The notes under the pieces were generated by a model. That model did no database searches, was not told the DNA's origin, and saw only the letters and a list, made by a program, of their open reading frames with translations. From the NCBI GenBank assembly GCA_027064585.1, contig JAMOPI010000015.1, forward strand, positions 1-54,084: 54,084 nt of DNA. Direction: 5' to 3'. How positions within the stretch are numbered: the stretch's first letter is position 1; every line of letters starts with the position of its first letter. Position numbers and translations under genes: made by a program. Source of the stretch: Candidatus Desulfofervidaceae bacterium. Its GTDB lineage: Bacteria > Desulfobacterota > Desulfofervidia > Desulfofervidales > Desulfofervidaceae. Shown one piece after another: positions 35,751 to 46,230 of the stretch.

Positions 35751-38212
35751 CCTGGTGGAGCATTTAAACTTGCCTTTTTAAGCCATTGACCAGTATAAGA
35801 GATTTCACATTTTATTATGTCTCCTGGCGGTCCGCAGACAATAACCTTTCCTCCCCTTTCACCGCCTTCTGGGCCAAGGTCAATAATGTAATCGGCGGCG
35901 GCGATAATGTCTAAGTTGTGTTCAATGACTAAGACTGTATTACCGGCTTCTACGAGTCTATGAAAGACATTAATTAACTTCTCCACATCGGCCATGTGTA
36001 GACCAGTAGAGGGCTCATCCAGAATATAAAGGGTCTTACCTTCACTTTTTTTATATAACTCCTTAGCCAGTTTTATCCGCTGGGCCTCCCCACCAGAAAG
36101 GGTATGACTTGGCTGTCCAAGAGTAAGATAACCAAGTCCCATCTCGTTTAAAATCTTTAAGGGACGCACGAGTGCAGGAATGGCCGCAAAAAACTCCTCG
36201 GCCTCAGCTATAGCCATTCCTAAAACCTCGGCAATATTTTTGCCTTTGTAAGTAATTTTTAAGATTTCTTCATTAAACCTGCTCCCACCACATATTTCAC
36301 AATCCACATATACATCTGGTAAAAAGCTCATTTCTATCTTTACCTTTCCCTGTCCAGCACAATGTTCACATCTGCCGCCTTTGACGTTGAAAGAAAAGTG
36401 ACTAGGCGTTAGTCCCCTTGCCCGCGCAGCAGGGACCTTGGCAAAAAGTCGCCTTATTTCAGCCCAAAACCCAACATAGGTAGCTGGCGTAGACCGGGGA
36501 GTACGGCCAATTGGGCTGTGGTCTACAATCAAAACACGTTTAATTGCCTCCCAGCCCAAAAGGGCCTTGTGGTTATCTGGTGGTGGTTTTCCTTTTAGCC
36601 TTGCTTTAAGTCCCTTATAAACTACCTCCATAACCAAAGAACTCTTTCCCGAACCAGAAACTCCGGTCACACAAACAAGGTTACCCAAAGGTATATCTAC
36701 ATCAATTTCCTTTAAATTAAACGCCCTTGCCCCTTTTACCTTAAGCCAGCCTTTGGGTGTCCTAGGCGAGAAATTAAGTTTAAAAGCCCGCTTTAAACAC
36801 CGGCCGGTTATAGAAGCAGGGTTATTTTTAATCTCTATGGGCGTGCCTACAGCCATAACCCTTCCCCCTTCCCTTCCTGCCCCTGGACCAAGGTCAATCA
36901 CATAATCGGCCGCTTCTATCGTGGCAGCATCATGCTCTACTACGATGACGGTATTACCCCAATCTCGCAGATCCTTAAGCACTTTAATGAGTAAGGCATT
37001 ATCCCGTGGATGCAGACCAATGGTAGGCTCATCTAGAATGTAACATACTCCTCTTAGATTAGAACCCAATTGGGCGGCCAGACGAATGCGCTGGGCCTCT
37101 CCGCCAGACAGGGTATCACCACTTCGGTCTAAGGTAAGATAGCCAAGTCCTACTTCTTTTAAAAAGGAAAGTCTTTTTAGGATTTCTGGCAGGATAGGTC
37201 TGGCAATCTCCCTTTGGCGTTCATCAAAGGGCAAATGAGGAAGAACATCTAAAAGCCTTTCTATGCTTTTTGCCTGAAGGGTAGCAATGTTTTCTTCACC
37301 AATCTTTACGGCTAAGGCAAGTTTATTTAAACGACTGCCTTGACAGTGGGGACAGGGTTTTTCGCCGATTATACCTAACCCATCACAAAACGGACAGGCC
37401 CCTAGCGAAGTGTTAAAAGAAAAAAGCCTCGGATCAAGACTGGGGAAACCTATCTGACAATGTGGACAAAATAGCCTTTTGCTGTAAAGGCGTTTTTTAT
37501 CAGAAGTAGCAATAATAACCACACCCTTACCTTCTTTAAGGCCTAGGGTAATACTATGTCGCAACCGGGCTAAGTTATTTGGTGTTACCAAAAGCCGTCC
37601 AATCACAATTTCAATGTCATGCTCTTTATATCGGCTCAACACCGTAGGATGTTTAAGACTCACAATCTTTCCGTCTACCCGTGCTTCTTTAAATCCCTTC
37701 TTTTCCGCTTCCTTAAAGACCTCCTTATGCCATCCCTTACGCCGTTTTACCTTTGGGGCTAAGATGATGACCTCTTCTCCTTTCCATTCACTCAAAATGG
37801 CATCTAAGATGGCTCCTGTTGACATTGCCTGGACTGGCCGTCTACACTGCGGACAATGCGGACGACCAGCCTTGGCAAACAAGAGGCGAAGATAATGGTG
37901 GATTTCGGTAATGGTAGCCACGGTAGAACGACGGGTAAAAAGACTTGTGCGTTGGTTAATGGCCACCGTAGGGGGAATACCTGTAAGTAAGTCAATGTCT
38001 GGCTTGGTCAATACCTGCAAATATTGCCGCACATAGGCCGGCAGGGTTTCAATATAACGCCTCTGTCCCTCGGCAAATAGGATATCAAAGGCCAAAGAGG
38101 TCTTACCTGAACCGCTTACACCCGTAATGACAACCAACTGGTCGCGAGGGATCTTAAGATTGATATTCTTAAGGTTATGCTCTCTCGCTCCGTAAAGGCT
38201 AATATATGGCAT
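35747..38212 (-). CDS. uvrA: UvrA-type excinuclease ABC subunit A, shortened
   Basis: Damage-recognition ATPase of nucleotide excision repair, 821 aa instead of about 940. It has two ABC modules: Walker A GVSGSGKTS (about residues 32-40) and GVSGSGKSS in the second half, signatures TLSGGEAQRIRLA and TLSGGEAQRIKLA, and Walker B YILDEPTIGLHP and YILDEPSTGLHM. Zinc motifs are CPQC, CPFC-CPHC and CEHC-CEIC. The UvrB-binding region (ILAPKVKRRKGWHKEVFKEA) is present. The insertion usually found between GACPFCDGLG and the next CPHCQGSRL (roughly 100 residues) is reduced to about five. The rest of the usual chain is intact. It may be a UvrA paralogue with changed DNA contacts or the organism's only UvrA. 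Confidence 0.9.
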   Translation of the reverse strand: MPYISLYGAREHNLKNINLKIPRDQLVVITGVSGSGKTSLAFDILFAEGQRRYIETLPAYVRQYLQVLTKPDIDLLTGIPPTVAINQRTSLFTRRSTVATITEIHHYLRLLFAKAGRPHCPQCRRPVQAMSTGAILDAILSEWKGEEVIILAPKVKRRKGWHKEVFKEAEKKGFKEARVDGKIVSLKHPTVLSRYKEHDIEIVIGRLLVTPNNLARLRHSITLGLKEGKGVVIIATSDKKRLYSKRLFCPHCQIGFPSLDPRLFSFNTSLGACPFCDGLGIIGEKPCPHCQGSRLNKLALAVKIGEENIATLQAKSIERLLDVLPHLPFDERQREIARPILPEILKRLSFLKEVGLGYLTLDRSGDTLSGGEAQRIRLAAQLGSNLRGVCYILDEPTIGLHPRDNALLIKVLKDLRDWGNTVIVVEHDAATIEAADYVIDLGPGAGREGGRVMAVGTPIEIKNNPASITGRCLKRAFKLNFSPRTPKGWLKVKGARAFNLKEIDVDIPLGNLVCVTGVSGSGKSSLVMEVVYKGLKARLKGKPPPDNHKALLGWEAIKRVLIVDHSPIGRTPRSTPATYVGFWAEIRRLFAKVPAARARGLTPSHFSFNVKGGRCEHCAGQGKVKIEMSFLPDVYVDCEICGGSRFNEEILKITYKGKNIAEVLGMAIAEAEEFFAAIPALVRPLKILNEMGLGYLTLGQPSHTLSGGEAQRIKLAKELYKKSEGKTLYILDEPSTGLHMADVEKLINVFHRLVEAGNTVLVIEHNLDIIAAADYIIDLGPEGGERGGKVIVCGPPGDIIKCEISYTGQWLKKASLNAPPG

Positions 38213-38337
38213 TTTGTCAAAGGCATTTGGTATTTTTAATGAAAGTAAATAGTATCCTGCAAGACTCCTAATCGCAAGCTCCTACCCTTGACCGAAATTT
38301 ACTTGTATGTTAGCCTTTCTTAGGCTTGGATCCTTAA

Positions 38338-38395
38338 GGGACCAAGACCAAGATAAGGCAGAACAGAAGTGCCTTCTGGTCTTTGGTCCAGGAGG
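38338..38395 (+). promoter_or_regulatory. Stem-loop leader touching the panC ribosome binding site
   Basis: GGACCAAGACCA (38338-38349) pairs with TGGTCTTTGGTCC (38376-38388) around one bulged base; GGCA and TGCC can pair inside. The AGGAGGT ribosome binding site of panC (38389-38395) begins at the foot of the stem. A smaller hairpin, AGCCT-TTCTT-AGGCT, lies just upstream (about 38311-38325). No T-run follows, so it is not a terminator. It could modulate translation or mRNA stability. Confidence 0.45.
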
Positions 38396-38406
38396 TATTT
38401 TTGTTT

Positions 38407-39258
38407 ATGAGACTCATAAGTTCTATCAAAGAAATGTCCGCTTTATCTGAACGCTGGCGGCGGGAAGGAAAAACCATTGCCTTTGTGCCCACCATGGGTT
38501 ATTTCCATGAAGGACATTTAAGTCTCATGCGTGAGGGTCGTCGCCGGGGTGATGTGTTAGTCGTAAGCCTTTTTGTCAACCCCATCCAATTTGGACCTAA
38601 AGAAGATTTAAATCAATATCCCCGTGACTTGGAAAGGGATAAGGCCCTGGCCCAAAAAGAAGGGGTAGATGTCCTGTTTGTGCCTAAACAGGAAGAAATG
38701 TATCCATCTGGTTTCCAAACCTTTGTAGAAGTAACAGAATTAACGCAATATCTATGTGGACTTTCACGACCAGGACACTTTCGGGGAGTAACAACCGTTG
38801 TAACTAAACTTTTTAACATTGTTAAACCTCATATTGCCATCTTTGGACTTAAAGATTATCAACAATATCTGGTTATAAAGCGGATGGTAGAAGACCTTAA
38901 TTTTGACATTGAAATCATAGGATATCCTACCGTGCGTGAGGCAGATGGCCTAGCAATGAGCTCTCGTAATGAGTATCTTTCGCCTGAACAGAGAAAATCA
39001 GCCCTAAGTCTTTCGCAAGGACTAAAGTTAGCCCAAGCCCTTGTTAATGCTGGTGAAACAAATGTACAAATAATTGTCAACAGGGTAACCAATTTCATCA
39101 AGCAATTTCCTTATACCCAGATAGACTATGTTAAAATCTGTGATCCAGAAACATTAGAGGATTTAACTGAAATAAAAGATAAGGCCTTGTTGGCCCTGGC
39201 AGTTAAAATAGGCAGAGCCAGATTAATTGATAACACCATATTAGAGGTCAAAAAATGA
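38407..39258 (+). CDS. panC: Pantothenate synthetase
   Basis: Joins pantoate and beta-alanine with ATP to form pantothenate, the precursor of CoA. The 283-aa protein has VPTMGYFHEGHLSLMREGRR (HxGH motif at about residues 35-38), VSLFVNPIQFGPKEDLNQYP, FGLKDYQQ and the KMSKS-like SSRNEYLSPEQR. ATG 38407 matches the family start and follows AGGAGGT after 11 bases; a longer in-frame start at 38383 would lie inside the leader hairpin. It overlaps panD by 4 bases. Confidence 0.97.
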   Translation: MRLISSIKEMSALSERWRREGKTIAFVPTMGYFHEGHLSLMREGRRRGDVLVVSLFVNPIQFGPKEDLNQYPRDLERDKALAQKEGVDVLFVPKQEEMYPSGFQTFVEVTELTQYLCGLSRPGHFRGVTTVVTKLFNIVKPHIAIFGLKDYQQYLVIKRMVEDLNFDIEIIGYPTVREADGLAMSSRNEYLSPEQRKSALSLSQGLKLAQALVNAGETNVQIIVNRVTNFIKQFPYTQIDYVKICDPETLEDLTEIKDKALLALAVKIGRARLIDNTILEVKK

Positions 39259-39605
39259 GGTTTATGTTAAAATCTAAAATCCATCGGGCAAGGATAACGG
39301 AAAGCAATTTGAACTACGAGGGGAGTATCTCTATTGACACTAAGCTTATGGAAAAGGCAGACCTTGTGCCTTATGAAATGGTGCATGTTTATAATATTTC
39401 TAACGGGGAGAGGTTTTCTACCTATGTCATTCCTGGTAAAAAGGGAGAAATTGGACTAAATGGAGCGGCGGCCCGTAAGGGCATGAAGGGGGATTTGATC
39501 ATCATTACCGCCTATACCCTAATGGCTGAAGAAGAAATCAAAGGACATCGGCCTAAGTTGGTATTTGTGGATGAAAATAATACTATTGTGCGGGTAGAAG
39601 ATTGA
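39255..39605 (+). CDS. panD: Aspartate 1-decarboxylase
   Basis: Makes beta-alanine from aspartate for pantothenate. The 116-aa proenzyme has MLKSKIHRARITESNLNYEG and cleaves itself between Gly23 and Ser24 (YEGS) to form the pyruvoyl cofactor; Lys8, Tyr-57-region and the later NGAAARKGMKGDLIII pattern are typical. It overlaps panC (ATGA) and the next gene, so the three are one transcript. Confidence 0.97.
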   Translation: MRFMLKSKIHRARITESNLNYEGSISIDTKLMEKADLVPYEMVHVYNISNGERFSTYVIPGKKGEIGLNGAAARKGMKGDLIIITAYTLMAEEEIKGHRPKLVFVDENNTIVRVED

Positions 39606-40210
39606 AGGAATTTTTAAAGCGTAATTTTTGGGCAGGGATTCTTGTCTTAGTCCCTATTTCTCTTACGATTTATGTTATTGTTATCATCTTTCGGGCAGTT
39701 GACAGAATTTTGGCCTACTTGCCAACCAAATATAACCCTCAAACTTATCTTCCTTTTCCTGTCCCTGGTCTGGGATTAATCTTTGCCTTTCTCATCATTA
39801 TGCTGGTAGGTTTTATCGCCCGCAATTATATTGGTAGTAAAATTATTGAACTTTGGGAGGGATTGGTAAACAAGATTCCCTTTATACGAAGCATATATGT
39901 AGCCACCAAACATCTGATAGAAACAATTTTTCTAAAAACCGATCAAAATTTTAAACGCGTTGTCTTGGTAGAATATCCGCGCAAGGGAGTCTATGCCTTG
40001 GCCTTTACGACGGGGATGAGTAAAGGGGAAATTCAAAATAAAACTCATAAAAATGTAGTCAATGTTTTTGTGCCTACGACTCCTAATCCTACCTCTGGTT
40101 TCTATCTCTTGGTGCCAGAAGAAGAACTGATATTTTTAGACATGAATGTAGAAGACGCGTTTAAGTTGATTATTTCTGGGGGTATCGTTACCCCTGAAGA
40201 AAAGAAGTAA
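39602..40210 (+). CDS. DUF502 family membrane protein
   Basis: A 202-aa inner-membrane protein with two hydrophobic segments (FWAGILVLVPISLTIYVIVI and VPGLGLIFAFLIIMLVGFIA) and the family motif VPTTPNPTSGFYLLVPEEEL near the C-terminus. It starts at a TTG that overlaps the panD stop codon. DUF502 proteins are widespread in Proteobacteria and plants (LIKE-COV) with no firm biochemical role. Linkage to pantothenate genes is probably organisational. Confidence 0.88.
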   Translation: MKEFLKRNFWAGILVLVPISLTIYVIVIIFRAVDRILAYLPTKYNPQTYLPFPVPGLGLIFAFLIIMLVGFIARNYIGSKIIELWEGLVNKIPFIRSIYVATKHLIETIFLKTDQNFKRVVLVEYPRKGVYALAFTTGMSKGEIQNKTHKNVVNVFVPTTPNPTSGFYLLVPEEELIFLDMNVEDAFKLIISGGIVTPEEKK

Positions 40211-40269
40211 TTGACATTTTAACAAAAACAGGTTTTTATTTAGCAAAATTTAGAGAAAGGAGATGAGAA

Positions 40270-41433
40270 ATGGCCAAAAAGGAGTTTTTGTTTACCTCAG
40301 AGTCTGTGACCGAAGGGCATCCTGACAAGGTAGCTGATCAAATTTCTGACGCCATTCTTGATGCTATTCTTACCCATGACAAAAATGCGAGGGTGGCCTG
40401 TGAAACCCTCGTAACGACTGGCTTGGTCTTCATTTCTGGCGAAATCACAACTAGTTGTTATGTAGAAATTCCAGAGGTAGTAAGGCAAACCGTAAAAGAA
40501 ATTGGCTATAACAGCTCAGACATGGGTTTTGATTGGGAAACTTGTGCGGTTATTACCAGTATTGACCGTCAGTCTCCTGATATTGCGATGGGTGTTAACC
40601 GGGAAAAACTAGAAGAGATTGGGGCAGGAGACCAGGGCATGATGTTTGGTTATGCTTGTACTGAGACTGAAGTCCTTATGCCTATGCCTATTTATTATGC
40701 CCATCAGCTGGCCAAGAGGTTGGCTGAAGTAAGAAAGAGCAAAATTTTAGACTTTTTAAGACCTGATGGGAAAACCCAGGTTACAGTCAAATATGTAGAT
40801 GGCAAACCCCAGGAGGTAACGGCGGTAGTTATTGCCGCCCAGCATGAACCATGGGTCAAATACGAAACCCTTAAAGAAGGTATTATTGAAGAAGTTATTC
40901 ACTATATTATTCCTGAAGAAAAAAGGGCAAAAGACATAAAATATTTCATCAATACTACTGGCCGCTTTGTTATTGGCGGTCCGATGGCTGATACTGGCAC
41001 TACGGGTCGTAAGATTATCGTTGATACGTATGGTGGTATGGCCCGCCACGGAGGTGGGTGTTTCTCAGGCAAAGATCCTTCCAAGGTAGACAGAAGTGCC
41101 AATTATATGGCCAGATATGTGGCGAAAAATATTGTTGCGGCCGGACTGGCTGAGCGGTGTGAACTCCAAATTGCGTATACCATTGGCCGTCCAGAACCAG
41201 TTTCTATTATGGTAGACACACATGGAACAGGTGTTGTGCCAGATAAAGAAATTGAGAAACTTATAGAAAAGATCTTTGATCTGCGGCCAGGTATGATTAT
41301 TAAGCATCTGGATTTGCTCCGCCCTATTTACAAACAGACGGCTGCCTATGGTCATTTTGGGCGTAAAAATCCCGATTTTACTTGGGAAAAGACGGACATG
41401 GTGGAAGTGTTAAAGAAAGAGGTAGGAAAGTAA
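40270..41433 (+). CDS. metK: S-adenosylmethionine synthetase
   Basis: Makes SAM from methionine and ATP. The 387-aa protein has [20 protein letters not shown] near the start, [16 protein letters not shown] (about residues 117-132), the [20 protein letters not shown] loop and [31 protein letters not shown] precedes the ATG. A weak promoter candidate begins with TTGACA at 40211-40216. No SAM riboswitch is evident in the 59 bases upstream. The next gene recycles the product SAH, so the two form a methyl-cycle pair. Confidence 0.98.
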   Translation: MAKKEFLFTSESVTEGHPDKVADQISDAILDAILTHDKNARVACETLVTTGLVFISGEITTSCYVEIPEVVRQTVKEIGYNSSDMGFDWETCAVITSIDRQSPDIAMGVNREKLEEIGAGDQGMMFGYACTETEVLMPMPIYYAHQLAKRLAEVRKSKILDFLRPDGKTQVTVKYVDGKPQEVTAVVIAAQHEPWVKYETLKEGIIEEVIHYIIPEEKRAKDIKYFINTTGRFVIGGPMADTGTTGRKIIVDTYGGMARHGGGCFSGKDPSKVDRSANYMARYVAKNIVAAGLAERCELQIAYTIGRPEPVSIMVDTHGTGVVPDKEIEKLIEKIFDLRPGMIIKHLDLLRPIYKQTAAYGHFGRKNPDFTWEKTDMVEVLKKEVGK

Positions 41434-41490
41434 TAGTTTGGTAGACAATATTTAAAAATTATTTGGAAATGAGTTATAAGGAGGCCATAA

Positions 41491-42747
<1,257 letters not shown>

Positions 42748-42759
42748 AGAGGGCAATAA

Positions 42760-43446
42760 ATGAAACTAACCGAGACCGCCGAGGATATCTTAGAGGCAAT
42801 CTATGTTTTGGATAAAACAAAAAAAGTAGTGCGGGTAAAGGATATTGCCAAACGATTAAATGTAAAAATGGCCTCGGTGGTCGTTGGTCTTAAGTCTTTA
42901 GCGCAAAAGGGACTGGTTAAGCATGAACACTATGGCTATGTAGAGCTGACCTCAGCGGGGGCAAAAATTGCTGAAAGGGTTTATAAACATCATCAGCTTT
43001 TATTTAAGTTTTTTCATGAAACATTAGGACTTCCAGCCCATATTGCCGACAAAGATGCCTGCCGCCTTGAGCATTACCTTTCCCCTGAAGGGCTGGAACG
43101 GATTGTAGATTTTATTGAATTTATAGAAAGTTGTCCAGAAGGCGCCCCTACGTGGTTGACCAATTTTTTTTATTTTTTGCAGTATGGGACCTATCCTGAA
43201 ACCTGTTTGCGTAAAAAGATCAAGCTAAAACTCCTCAATGAACTTAATCCAGGGGAAACGGCTGAAATCGTGAAACTAAACGGTTCTAGTCAAACCAAAC
43301 AGAACCTTCTAAAAAGTGGTTTTGTCCCTGGAGCAAGGATTAAGGTGCTTAAAAAAGAGGATGAAAAAATATTCATTGAACTTGAAGGGAAGGAAACTTC
43401 CCTTGACCTTAATACTGCCAACCAAATTTTTGTTAGTCTTATTTAA
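42760..43446 (+). CDS. DtxR/MntR-family metal-dependent repressor with FeoA-like domain
   Basis: A 228-aa regulator. Residues 1-65 form a winged helix (ETAEDILEAIYVLDKTKKVV, DIAKRLNVKMASVVVGLKSL), followed by the dimerisation and metal domain (YKHHQLLFKFFHETLGLPAH, DACRLEHYLSPEGLERIVDF) and a C-terminal SH3-like FeoA domain (LNPGETAEIVKLNGSS to GFVPGARIKVLKKEDEKIFI). Such proteins sense iron or manganese and repress uptake genes. It follows ahcY by 12 bases; no feo or mnt genes are nearby, so it probably acts elsewhere. Confidence 0.9.
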   Translation: MKLTETAEDILEAIYVLDKTKKVVRVKDIAKRLNVKMASVVVGLKSLAQKGLVKHEHYGYVELTSAGAKIAERVYKHHQLLFKFFHETLGLPAHIADKDACRLEHYLSPEGLERIVDFIEFIESCPEGAPTWLTNFFYFLQYGTYPETCLRKKIKLKLLNELNPGETAEIVKLNGSSQTKQNLLKSGFVPGARIKVLKKEDEKIFIELEGKETSLDLNTANQIFVSLI

Positions 43447-43448
43447 CC

Positions 43449-44123
43449 TTACATCAATTCTTTAAAAGAGGAAATGGACTTAAAGCCGTTAAGGGGTAAT
43501 TTAGGAGGCAGTTTAGAGTTGGCCTTGCTTTTAAAGAAAAGGTATTTAATCCCTGCCTCCTTGGCCGCCAGCAAAGGTGGTTCACTGTCGTCTATAAATA
43601 AGGTTCGGTTTGGATCAAATTTAAGCCTTTGCTGAAGCTTAAACCAAAATTCCTTATCTTCTTTAGGCAGGCCAATGTCAAAGGCACAGATAATATGATC
43701 AAAGTGATGATCAAGCCGTGTTTGTCTCATTTTTAAAGCCAGAGATTTATAGTGAGCGTTGGTCACGAGGGCTGTCTTTTTTTGTTGCTGCCGTAAAAAG
43801 CACAAAAAGTCTTCTACATAGGGATGGACACTGATGAGGTGTTTTATCTGTTCCTTAAGGGCAGGGATATCTAAATTTAGTTTTTTAGACCAAAAGTCCA
43901 GATCAGTCCAGTTAAGGGTTCCCTCTTCTCGCCGATAAAAACGCATGAGCTCTTCCTTGGCCTCTTGGACTGAGAGGCCATATTTCTCAGCATACTTTTG
44001 GGGAACAAGGGTTTCCCAAAAGTAATCGTCAAAATATTTATCCAAAAGGGTACCATCCATATCCAAAAGCACCCAATCAATTTGGGACCAAAATGCCTTT
44101 TTATCTGGTATTGCTCTGTTCAT
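43449..44123 (-). CDS. HAD-family nucleotidase (YrfG/GMP-IMP nucleotidase-like)
   Basis: A 224-aa phosphatase. HAD motif I is LLDMDGTLLDKYFDDYFWET, motif II is ALVTNAHYKSLALK, and motif IV is LFIDDSEPPLLAAKEAGI. The sequence DxxFW-VPQKYAEKYG after motif I is characteristic of the YrfG group, which removes phosphate from GMP and IMP. I used ATG 44123; a longer frame starting at a TTG (44159) is possible. It is convergent with the DtxR-type gene, 2 bases away. Confidence 0.85.
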   Translation of the reverse strand: MNRAIPDKKAFWSQIDWVLLDMDGTLLDKYFDDYFWETLVPQKYAEKYGLSVQEAKEELMRFYRREEGTLNWTDLDFWSKKLNLDIPALKEQIKHLISVHPYVEDFLCFLRQQQKKTALVTNAHYKSLALKMRQTRLDHHFDHIICAFDIGLPKEDKEFWFKLQQRLKFDPNRTLFIDDSEPPLLAAKEAGIKYLFFKSKANSKLPPKLPLNGFKSISSFKELM

Positions 44124-44162
44124 AGTTTTAATTTTCAATCCTGAGTAGTAATAAGACAAAGC

Positions 44163-44450
44163 TTATTTATTTTTATAAATATCACCTCTAAAATCTATCT
44201 CATCATAGATCAAAATTATACCTTCTTCTTTATCTATCCTAAAAATTATCCTTATTTTACCACTTCTCATCCTCAAAAAGCCCTTCCATTCTCCTTTTAA
44301 CTGTTTGATTTTAAGTTCTTTGAAAGGAATTATTCCTTTATCTGTAATAGATGTAATGAGGACTTTTAGTTTTAACCGCACCTTTTCCTTATCCTTTTCT
44401 TTTAATCTATCTAAAAATTTTAGAGCTCTCTTACTAAATTTAACCCTCAT
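44163..44450 (-). CDS. RelE/ParE-family toxin
   Basis: A 95-aa basic protein with the RelE/ParE fold: VKFSKRALKFLDRLKEKDKE, then FKELKIKQLKGEWKGFLRMR, SGKIRIIFRIDKEEGIILIY. RelE-type toxins cut mRNA on the ribosome; ParE types hit gyrase. I chose ATG 44450 because it overlaps the antitoxin stop as ATGA; an in-frame ATG at 44462 is also possible. With the upstream gene it makes a compact two-gene toxin-antitoxin module. Confidence 0.85.
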   Translation of the reverse strand: MRVKFSKRALKFLDRLKEKDKEKVRLKLKVLITSITDKGIIPFKELKIKQLKGEWKGFLRMRSGKIRIIFRIDKEEGIILIYDEIDFRGDIYKNK

Positions 44451-44647
44451 TCCATTACCCATTCTGTCATATCCACAAATTCATTTTCATCGTAATTAGA
44501 AGGTATGCCATATTTTTCTTTAATTTCTTTCATTTCTTCATTAGAGACATAAGGAATTAAAAGCTCATAAAGGCCCAATCTTTCTTCTTTTAAAACTTCT
44601 CTAACGCTTTCTTTTATTAGCTGTTTTAATTCAGCTTGAGTTAACAT
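44447..44647 (-). CDS. Antitoxin partner of the RelE/ParE-type toxin
   Basis: A 66-aa acidic protein (TQAELKQLIKESVREVLKEE then RLGLYELLIPYVSNEEMKEI and a DENEFVDMTEWV tail) translated immediately before the toxin, with a 4-base overlap. The N-terminal amphipathic helix and acidic C-terminus fit an antitoxin that wraps the toxin; I see no clear DNA-binding domain, so autoregulation is uncertain. AAGGGGGG-like sequence precedes the ATG. Confidence 0.75.
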   Translation of the reverse strand: MLTQAELKQLIKESVREVLKEERLGLYELLIPYVSNEEMKEIKEKYGIPSNYDENEFVDMTEWVME

Positions 44648-44742
44648 TACTCACCCCCCTTGTTTGGTTAGGCAAGAGAAAAATCTCCCAATTGCTTCTT
44701 TTGGTAGATTAAAATTCTGTCCAAACAATCTTACTAAGTGGC

Positions 44743-44770
44743 GGGCGTTGTCCTTTTGAGGACAACACCC
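44743..44770. terminator. Inverted repeat between the antitoxin gene and gatB
   Basis: GGGCGTTGTCC (44743-44753) pairs with GGACAACACCC (44760-44770) with one mismatch and a six-base loop. TTTT follows on the plus strand only. It lies 12 bases beyond the gatB stop on the minus strand and may end gatB transcription despite the missing T-run. Confidence 0.4.
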
Positions 44771-44781
44771 GTTTTAAAACC

Positions 44782-46212
44782 CTATTTACGCAATAACTCC
44801 TTGAAGATTTTATTAGCCAACTGGGGATTTGCCTTCCCCTTAGTCTCCTTCATCATCTGGCCAATAAAGAAACCAAGGAGCTTTTCTTTACCAGCCTTGT
44901 ATTGCTCAACCTCTTTTGGATGCGCAGCCAAGATTTTTTCAGCAATTTCCCGCAGGACATTTTCATCAGTGATCTGCACCAAGCCCTTCTTTTTCACAAT
45001 TTCGGATGGAGCTCTCCCTGTATCATACATCTCTTCAAAAACAGTTTTACCGATCTTACCACTGATAGTACCATCCGCAATAAGTCTGATTAATTCACCC
45101 AATCTCTCTGGAGGAATAGGACATTCTGTAATTTCCTTTTTATCTTGATGAAGCTTGCCCAAGAGTTCAGACATCACCCAACTGCTTGCCAGTTTGGGAT
45201 TGTTACAGGCCTTGACCACGGCCTCAAAGTAATCGGCTAGCTCTTTAGAAGAAGTCAAGACATCCGCATCATAGGATCGCAGATTGTATTGTGTGATAAA
45301 CCGTTCTTTTTTCTCGTCTGGTAATTCAGGCAAAGTTTCCCTTACTTCTTCAATCCAGGCCTCATCTATCTCTACGGGTACCAGATCAGGATCAGGAAAA
45401 TAGCGGTAGTCATGGGCCTCTTCTTTTCCCCGCATAGAGCGGGTAATGCCTTTGCTTTCGTCCCAGAGCCGGGTTTCTTGAACAATGGTGCCTCCCTCGT
45501 CCAAAATGGCTGCTTGGCGTTCAATTTCATAGGCAAGCGCCCTTTGGACATGTCTAAAGGAGTTCATATTTTTTAGCTCAGTCTTTGTCCCAAACTTTTC
45601 ACTACCTATTGGTCTTAAGGAAATATTGGCATCGCAGCGAAAGCTACCCTCTTCCATGTTACCATCACAGATTCCTAGATACCGCAAAATGGTGCGTAGC
45701 TTCTTTAAATAGGCCACGGCCTCTTCTGGGCTGCGGATGTCGGGTTTGCTCACGATTTCAATAAGGGGCACACCAGTGCGATTAAAATCTACATAGCTGA
45801 TAGGTCTATATGGATCATGTATGAGCTTACCCGCATCTTCTTCCATGTGAATACGAATAATGCCAATCCTTTTTTTCTGCCCATTGACTTCTATCTCCAC
45901 CCAGCCATCTTCGGCCAATGGATATTCATACTGAGAAATTTGATATCCTTTAGGCAAATCAGGATAAAAATAGTTTTTCCGGGCAAAGACACTGAAGGGA
46001 TTGATCCGGCAATGGGTGGCTAAGGCCATCTTCATGGCAAACTCTACCACCCGTTTGTTCAGTACGGGCAATACCCCTGGCATACCCAGACAAATGGGAC
46101 AGACATGAGTATTGGGCGGAGCCCCAAATTTAGTAGAGCAATCGCAAAATATCTTACTTTCAGTCAAAAGCTGCGCATGTACCTCTAAACCGATGATTGC
46201 TTCATATTTCAT
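44782..46212 (-). CDS. gatB: Aspartyl/glutamyl-tRNA amidotransferase subunit B
   Basis: Subunit of GatCAB, which converts Glu-tRNA(Gln) or Asp-tRNA(Asn) to the amide form. The 476-aa protein has [35 protein letters not shown] (zinc ligands), [20 protein letters not shown] and RFDPDLV-like [15 protein letters not shown], with the C-terminal YqeY-like domain. It follows the EF-G gene on the same strand by 18 bases. gatA and gatC are not in the window. Confidence 0.97.
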   Translation of the reverse strand: MKYEAIIGLEVHAQLLTESKIFCDCSTKFGAPPNTHVCPICLGMPGVLPVLNKRVVEFAMKMALATHCRINPFSVFARKNYFYPDLPKGYQISQYEYPLAEDGWVEIEVNGQKKRIGIIRIHMEEDAGKLIHDPYRPISYVDFNRTGVPLIEIVSKPDIRSPEEAVAYLKKLRTILRYLGICDGNMEEGSFRCDANISLRPIGSEKFGTKTELKNMNSFRHVQRALAYEIERQAAILDEGGTIVQETRLWDESKGITRSMRGKEEAHDYRYFPDPDLVPVEIDEAWIEEVRETLPELPDEKKERFITQYNLRSYDADVLTSSKELADYFEAVVKACNNPKLASSWVMSELLGKLHQDKKEITECPIPPERLGELIRLIADGTISGKIGKTVFEEMYDTGRAPSEIVKKKGLVQITDENVLREIAEKILAAHPKEVEQYKAGKEKLLGFFIGQMMKETKGKANPQLANKIFKELLRK

Positions 46213-46230
46213 GGCCCATCTCCTTAACTT

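Noticed and set aside
40211-40269. SAM riboswitch upstream of metK
   Set aside because: Only 59 bases separate metK from the gene before it and no riboswitch core or terminator hairpin is present.
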